Origin: JBARDN01 sp050736695
GTDB lineage: Bacteria; Desulfobacterota; Binatia; Binatales; Binataceae
Reading direction: 5' to 3'
NCBI GenBank assembly: GCA_050736695.1
Contig: JBOHWH010000136.1
Coordinates: 1-10,291 of the forward strand
Length of the DNA: 10,291 nucleotides
This document shows positions 6,789-10,291 of this stretch, in pieces. The position numbers were made by a program, and so were the translations under genes. Below the pieces are notes generated by a model. That model was not told where the DNA came from. It did no database searches and worked only from the letters and a program-made list of their open reading frames with translations. Each line of letters begins with the position of its first letter. The stretch's first letter is position 1.

Positions 6789-9431
6789 ATGTCGCTCAGC
6801 AAATACCGCCAAAAACGGAGCGCCGAGCGAACCCTCGAGCCATTCGGCAGCGCAGTCCCCGCGCCAGGACCAGCGACTGCGGGAATTTTCGTCGTACAGA
6901 AACACGCCGCGCGACGTCTGCACTATGATTTCCGACTCGAGATGGAAGGCGTTCTGCGTTCGTGGGCGGTTCCTAAAGGTCCTTCACTTAACCCCGCCGA
7001 TAAGCACCTCGCGGTCGCGGTTGAGGATCATCCGCTCGAATACGGCGACTTTGAAGGTGTGATCCCCGAGGGCAACTACGGCGCCGGCTCAGTAATAGTA
7101 TGGGATCGCGGCGTCTGGAGTGCTCAGGATTTCAAGGGCAACGCGGCGGACGCGATTCGCGCCGGCAAACTCGACATTATCCTGCGCGGATTCAAGCTTG
7201 GCGGAGCTTACACGCTGGTGCGGACCGGCGGGAGGCGCAACGCCGATCCTAAAGACAAACAAAATTGGCTCCTGATCAAGAAGCGAGACGAGTTCGCAAA
7301 CTCCGAAGATGTCCTCCAAGCACATCCCCGCTCAGTTCTGTCAGGATTGACGATCGAAGAGATGCGCGACGCTCCCGCCGCGGGGCGCAGAGTCGCGGAC
7401 AAGCTCGCACGGCGGCGGCTCGCCGAGCTTTCGAAACCGCTACACCGTGCGGATTTTCCTCTGATGCTGGCGAAACTGGCCCAAGAGCCATTCGACAGCG
7501 ACAAATGGCTATTCGAGCTCAAGTACGACGGGGTCAGGGCACTGGCGATTCGAGACGGGGGCAGTACGCAATTATTCGCGCGAAGCGGGACTGAGATTAC
7601 CATCCGCTATCCCGAAGTAGTGCTTGCGCTGAATTCGCATCCCTACGAGCGGTTTGTTATCGACGGTGAGATCGTCGCACCGGATGAGCGCGGACGCCCG
7701 AACTTTCAGCTTCTGCAAACACGGATGCACGTCAACGACAAGCTTCGGATCGCCCGCCTCAGTTACGCGGTTCCGGTCCGCTATTTCGTATTCGACTTGC
7801 TGGCGTTCGATCGGTACGACACTCGATCGGTGCCGATCGAGGAACGCAAGCATCTACTCCGCGAACTAATCAGCGGCGACGGACCAGTGCGGTATTGCGA
7901 CCATGTGGTGGCCCGCGGAAGGGATATGTATGGCGCGGTCTCGGAAAACGGTTTGGAAGGTATCGTCGCGAAGCTACGGAATTCGCCGTATCGCGGCGCG
8001 CGCAACGGTGACTGGCTCAAAATCAAATGCCCGCGGATCAGGGAGTTCGTGATCGGAGGTTACACCGATCCTGGAGGCACGCGAACTCACTTCGGCGCCT
8101 TGCTGCTCGGACAATACGAAGTAGACGGCGCGCTGCGATTCACCGACAAGGTCGGAACCGGTTTCGATCGCGAGAAGTTGCGCAAAATCTATGCAATGCT
8201 CCAGGAGCGCACTCAGGATATATCACCATTTCGAAAAACTACACGCACGGAGACGGCCGCGCCAAAAGACGCACACTTCGTGCGGCCGGAACTCGTCTGC
8301 AAGATCAAGTTCAGCGAGTGGACCGACCATGGCGGCATCAGGCAGCCGAGCTTTCTCGGCCTGATCGCGGGTGCCGATCCGCGACAGTGTCTCTATGAAG
8401 GCCCGAGCGAGCGCTCTGACCTTACGGCCGAAGCATCGCCCGACAGCACACCGAGCGGTAACGGAACGCAGAAGATTCGAGCCGGCGCTCGGAATGCGAA
8501 AGATCAACCGGCAGTAGCCTCCATAACTAATCCTGAAAAAGTGTATTGGCCCAAAGAGGGTTATACGAAAGGCGATCTGGTTGCATACTACCGATCGATT
8601 TCAAAGTGGATGCTGCCGTATTTGAAGGATCGGCCGGTGATGCTGACGCGGTTTCCCGATGGCATCGGCGGCAAGATGTTTTATCAAAAGGATGCGCCCG
8701 GGTTTGTGCCGTCCTGGATTCGGACCGAGAAGATTTATTCCGAAGATTCTCAACGAGAGATTGCCTATTTCATTTTGGAAAGCGAAGAAGCAATCGCCTA
8801 CGTTGCCAATCTTGCGGCGATCACGATTCACATCTGGTCCTCGCGCATCCCCACTCTCGAACGTCCGGATTGGCTGCTCTTCGACATCGATCCCAAAGGC
8901 GCCACAACGCGTGCGGCGGTTCAAGTCGCCCAGGAGGTCGCGACCGTTCTGCGCAAAGTGGGATTGGAACCGTGCCTCAAGACGTCGGGGCAAATGGGTC
9001 TGCATGTGGTCGTCGGATTGGCTCCGAAATATACTTACGAACAGGCGAGGATGTTCTCCGAGTTGGTTGCGCAGACGGTGGTAAACCGTATTCCTGAAAT
9101 CGCTACGATTAATCGCAATCCACGCACGCGCCAGAGTCGAGTGTATATCGACTATCTACAACTCGGTCATGGCAAAACGATCGCGGCTCCATTCTCGGTG
9201 CGCCCCGGCGCTGGCGCGCCAGTCTCTGCGCCGATGAAATGGCCGGAACTAAAGCCGACGCTCGATCCCGCGGTTTACAACATCAAGACAATGATCTCGC
9301 GAATGGCGCGGATGAAACGCGATCCGTTTCTCGACTCGTTGATCAAACCCGCGAGCCTGGAGGATGCGATTCATCGCCTTGAGCCGCTACTCCACAAGCC
9401 GGAAGGAAACCACCGGGTTCCTTCGACCTGA
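6789..9431 (+). CDS. ligD: Multifunctional DNA ligase D (PE-LIG-POL)
   Basis: LigD is the ATP-dependent end-joining ligase that works with Ku. The protein is 880 residues with three domains. (1) The 3'-phosphoesterase at ~30-165 has H39, H45, D47, R49, H81 and Y85, which line up with the Pseudomonas aeruginosa metal and phosphate site (H42, H48, D50, R52, H84, Y88) at a constant offset of three. (2) The ligase at ~222-535 has nucleotidyl-acceptor K245 in ELKYDGVR, IDGEIVAPD (291-299), LEGIVAK (389-395) and WLKIK (409-413), followed by an OB-fold region. (3) A ~40-residue polar linker (~537-577) leads to the primase-like polymerase at ~578-840, with metal-binding D699 and D701 in LLFDIDPKG, SGQMGLHV (733-740, H739) and D788 in VYIDYL. 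All three active sites look intact. The start MSLSKYRQKR matches the family N-terminus. No Shine-Dalgarno site precedes it, and AGGA at 6762-6765 is too far away. The gene lies 96 bases after ku. Confidence 0.97.
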   Translation: MSLSKYRQKRSAERTLEPFGSAVPAPGPATAGIFVVQKHAARRLHYDFRLEMEGVLRSWAVPKGPSLNPADKHLAVAVEDHPLEYGDFEGVIPEGNYGAGSVIVWDRGVWSAQDFKGNAADAIRAGKLDIILRGFKLGGAYTLVRTGGRRNADPKDKQNWLLIKKRDEFANSEDVLQAHPRSVLSGLTIEEMRDAPAAGRRVADKLARRRLAELSKPLHRADFPLMLAKLAQEPFDSDKWLFELKYDGVRALAIRDGGSTQLFARSGTEITIRYPEVVLALNSHPYERFVIDGEIVAPDERGRPNFQLLQTRMHVNDKLRIARLSYAVPVRYFVFDLLAFDRYDTRSVPIEERKHLLRELISGDGPVRYCDHVVARGRDMYGAVSENGLEGIVAKLRNSPYRGARNGDWLKIKCPRIREFVIGGYTDPGGTRTHFGALLLGQYEVDGALRFTDKVGTGFDREKLRKIYAMLQERTQDISPFRKTTRTETAAPKDAHFVRPELVCKIKFSEWTDHGGIRQPSFLGLIAGADPRQCLYEGPSERSDLTAEASPDSTPSGNGTQKIRAGARNAKDQPAVASITNPEKVYWPKEGYTKGDLVAYYRSISKWMLPYLKDRPVMLTRFPDGIGGKMFYQKDAPGFVPSWIRTEKIYSEDSQREIAYFILESEEAIAYVANLAAITIHIWSSRIPTLERPDWLLFDIDPKGATTRAAVQVAQEVATVLRKVGLEPCLKTSGQMGLHVVVGLAPKYTYEQARMFSELVAQTVVNRIPEIATINRNPRTRQSRVYIDYLQLGHGKTIAAPFSVRPGAGAPVSAPMKWPELKPTLDPAVYNIKTMISRMARMKRDPFLDSLIKPASLEDAIHRLEPLLHKPEGNHRVPST

Positions 9432-9438
9432 AAACCAT

Positions 9439-9450
9439 GTCCGATCGGAC
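9439..9450. repeat. Short palindrome in the convergent gap after ligD
   Basis: GTCCGATCGGAC is a perfect 12-bp palindrome eight bases after the ligD stop. An alternative fold pairs GGAC (9447-9450) with GTCC across the seven-base loop TCACTTC. It sits in the 59-base gap between ligD and the convergent hydratase gene, where a two-way terminator would be expected. The hairpin is short and lacks a T-run on either strand, so a terminator role is only a guess. Confidence 0.25.
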
Positions 9451-9490
9451 TCACTTCGTCCTAAGCGACGATCGATGGGCGAATGCGCGG

Positions 9491-10291
9491 TCAGGATCGC
9501 TCGTTGAAAATGCGCGCGTAAGTTTTCTGCGTAGCGGCCGCCTGCTCCTGCGCCTTGCGGCGTTCCTCTGGAGTGGCCATCGCCGCGATCATCTTGCGCT
9601 CGAGTGCAATTGCTTCTTCCAATGGCAATTGAATGCCGCGATTGATCAACGCTTTCGCCGTTTTGAGCGCGTAGCCTGCGCGCTCGATATAGACCCGGGC
9701 GATCTTTTCGCAATTGGCGATCAAATCGGCTGCCGGCGCGACCCGGTTGACCAGCCCTACGCGAAACGCATCCTCGACTGACCACGGAAGTCCGCTGAAA
9801 ATCATTTCCTTTGCGACTCCGGGACCGACCAGCCGGGGAAGGCGCTGCGTGCCTCCGCCGGCGGGCAATGCGCCAAAACGGATCTCGGGAAGACCGATAG
9901 TTGCCGTGTCGGCGATGACGCGAATATCGCAGGCCAGCGCAATCTCGCATCCACCGCCCATCGCGGCGCCGTTGATCGCCGCGATTACCGGAACGCGCGA
10001 CTGTTCAATCGCGCTGAACATGTCGCGCCGCGGCATCGAGCGCTGCTCGCTCTTTGGTTCCGGGCCGCCCGAACGCGCCTCGCTCGCGCGTCGTGCGAAA
10101 TCGCGCAGATCCGCGCCTCCGCAGAAATGGCGGTTGCCCGCGCCGGTGATAATCAGCACGCGATATTCGGGGTTGGCTTCGATCTCCTCCATCGCACTGA
10201 CCACTTCGCGCGCGAGCTGGAAGCTAATCGTATTCGCGCGATCGGGACGATTCAGCATCAGGTAGCCAATTCCATCCTTGCACTCCAGGAC
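9491..10291 (-). CDS. Enoyl-CoA hydratase/isomerase (crotonase) family protein, 5'-truncated by window
   Basis: The gene reads right to left. The frame is open through the right edge: codons before the ATG at 10258 give VLECKDGIGYL, joining MLNRPDRANTIS as in the crotonase N-terminal strand, so that ATG is internal and the true start is outside. The 266 visible residues are nearly a full family length. Counted from the first visible residue, HFCGGADL (~55-62) and NGAAMGGG (~107-114) supply the CoA-binding/oxyanion-hole region. E116 in GGGCEIALACD and E136 in LPEIRFG are 20 apart, like catalytic Glu144 and Glu164 of rat mitochondrial enoyl-CoA hydratase. True hydratase activity (adding water to trans-2-enoyl-CoA) is therefore plausible, but the substrate cannot be read. 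An Arg/Ser/Gly/Pro-rich insert of ~25 residues follows HFCGGADLRDF. The C-terminus (Ala/Gln-rich, ending TYARIFNERS) departs from the usual KRKPVFKG-like ending. It converges on ligD across 59 bases and is probably unrelated to it. Confidence 0.92.
   Translation of the reverse strand, partial: VLECKDGIGYLMLNRPDRANTISFQLAREVVSAMEEIEANPEYRVLIITGAGNRHFCGGADLRDFARRASEARSGGPEPKSEQRSMPRRDMFSAIEQSRVPVIAAINGAAMGGGCEIALACDIRVIADTATIGLPEIRFGALPAGGGTQRLPRLVGPGVAKEMIFSGLPWSVEDAFRVGLVNRVAPAADLIANCEKIARVYIERAGYALKTAKALINRGIQLPLEEAIALERKMIAAMATPEERRKAQEQAAATQKTYARIFNERS

Noticed and set aside
1..9431. A new functional system joining the glucan synthase to Ku/LigD
   Set aside because: The genes are separated by 249 bases containing a candidate promoter, and no known biochemistry links envelope glucan synthesis to end joining. 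Adjacency in one window is not evidence of linkage.
10256..10258. ATG at 10258 (minus strand) as the hydratase start
   Set aside because: In-frame codons upstream encode the expected first beta-strand of the crotonase fold (ECKDGIGYL), so the gene continues past the window edge.
9387..10265. Long frames overlapping the hydratase gene on both strands
   Set aside because: The frame at 9491-10291 (-) has clear crotonase motifs. The others are out-of-frame shadows.

Overview
The window comes from a GC-rich bacterial chromosome. It holds four protein-coding genes, two of them cut by the window edges. Gene content fits a Gram-negative free-living bacterium: a cyclic beta-glucan synthase of the NdvB/ChvB type, and a two-gene Ku/LigD end-joining set with LigD in the PE-LIG-POL order known from Pseudomonas. 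Nothing here fixes the phylum. No RNA gene, insertion sequence, CRISPR array, attachment site or replication origin was seen.

Layout. Bases 1-5558 (+) are the C-terminal part of a very large cyclic beta-1,2-glucan synthase: the middle glycoamylase-like (cyclization) region and a C-terminal GH94-like phosphorylase module. The N-terminal glycosyltransferase part lies left of the window. A 249-base gap (5559-5807), AT-richer in its middle, carries a candidate sigma70-like promoter and a good Shine-Dalgarno site. It leads into ku (5808-6692, +). A 96-base gap with a perfect 22-bp palindrome and a second candidate promoter precedes ligD (6789-9431, +). After 59 bases comes a convergent enoyl-CoA hydratase/isomerase family gene (9491-10291, -), whose N-terminus lies beyond the right edge.

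How the genes work together. Ku binds double-strand ends and recruits LigD, whose phosphoesterase, polymerase and ligase domains process and seal them. These two genes form the one clear functional unit. The glucan synthase (envelope glucan) and the hydratase (acyl-CoA metabolism) look like unrelated neighbours.

The least ordinary signal is in the two gaps before ku and ligD. Each carries the heptamer TAGCCCC, then a TTCGC(A/G) -35-like box, a 17-base spacer and a TATA-type -10-like box, and each has a GGGCTA/TAGCCC inverted repeat. This suggests that the two end-joining genes have separate but similarly built promoters, with ligD possibly made from a nearly leaderless transcript. It is an inference from reading the sequence and has not been tested. 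I found no sign of a wholly new system.
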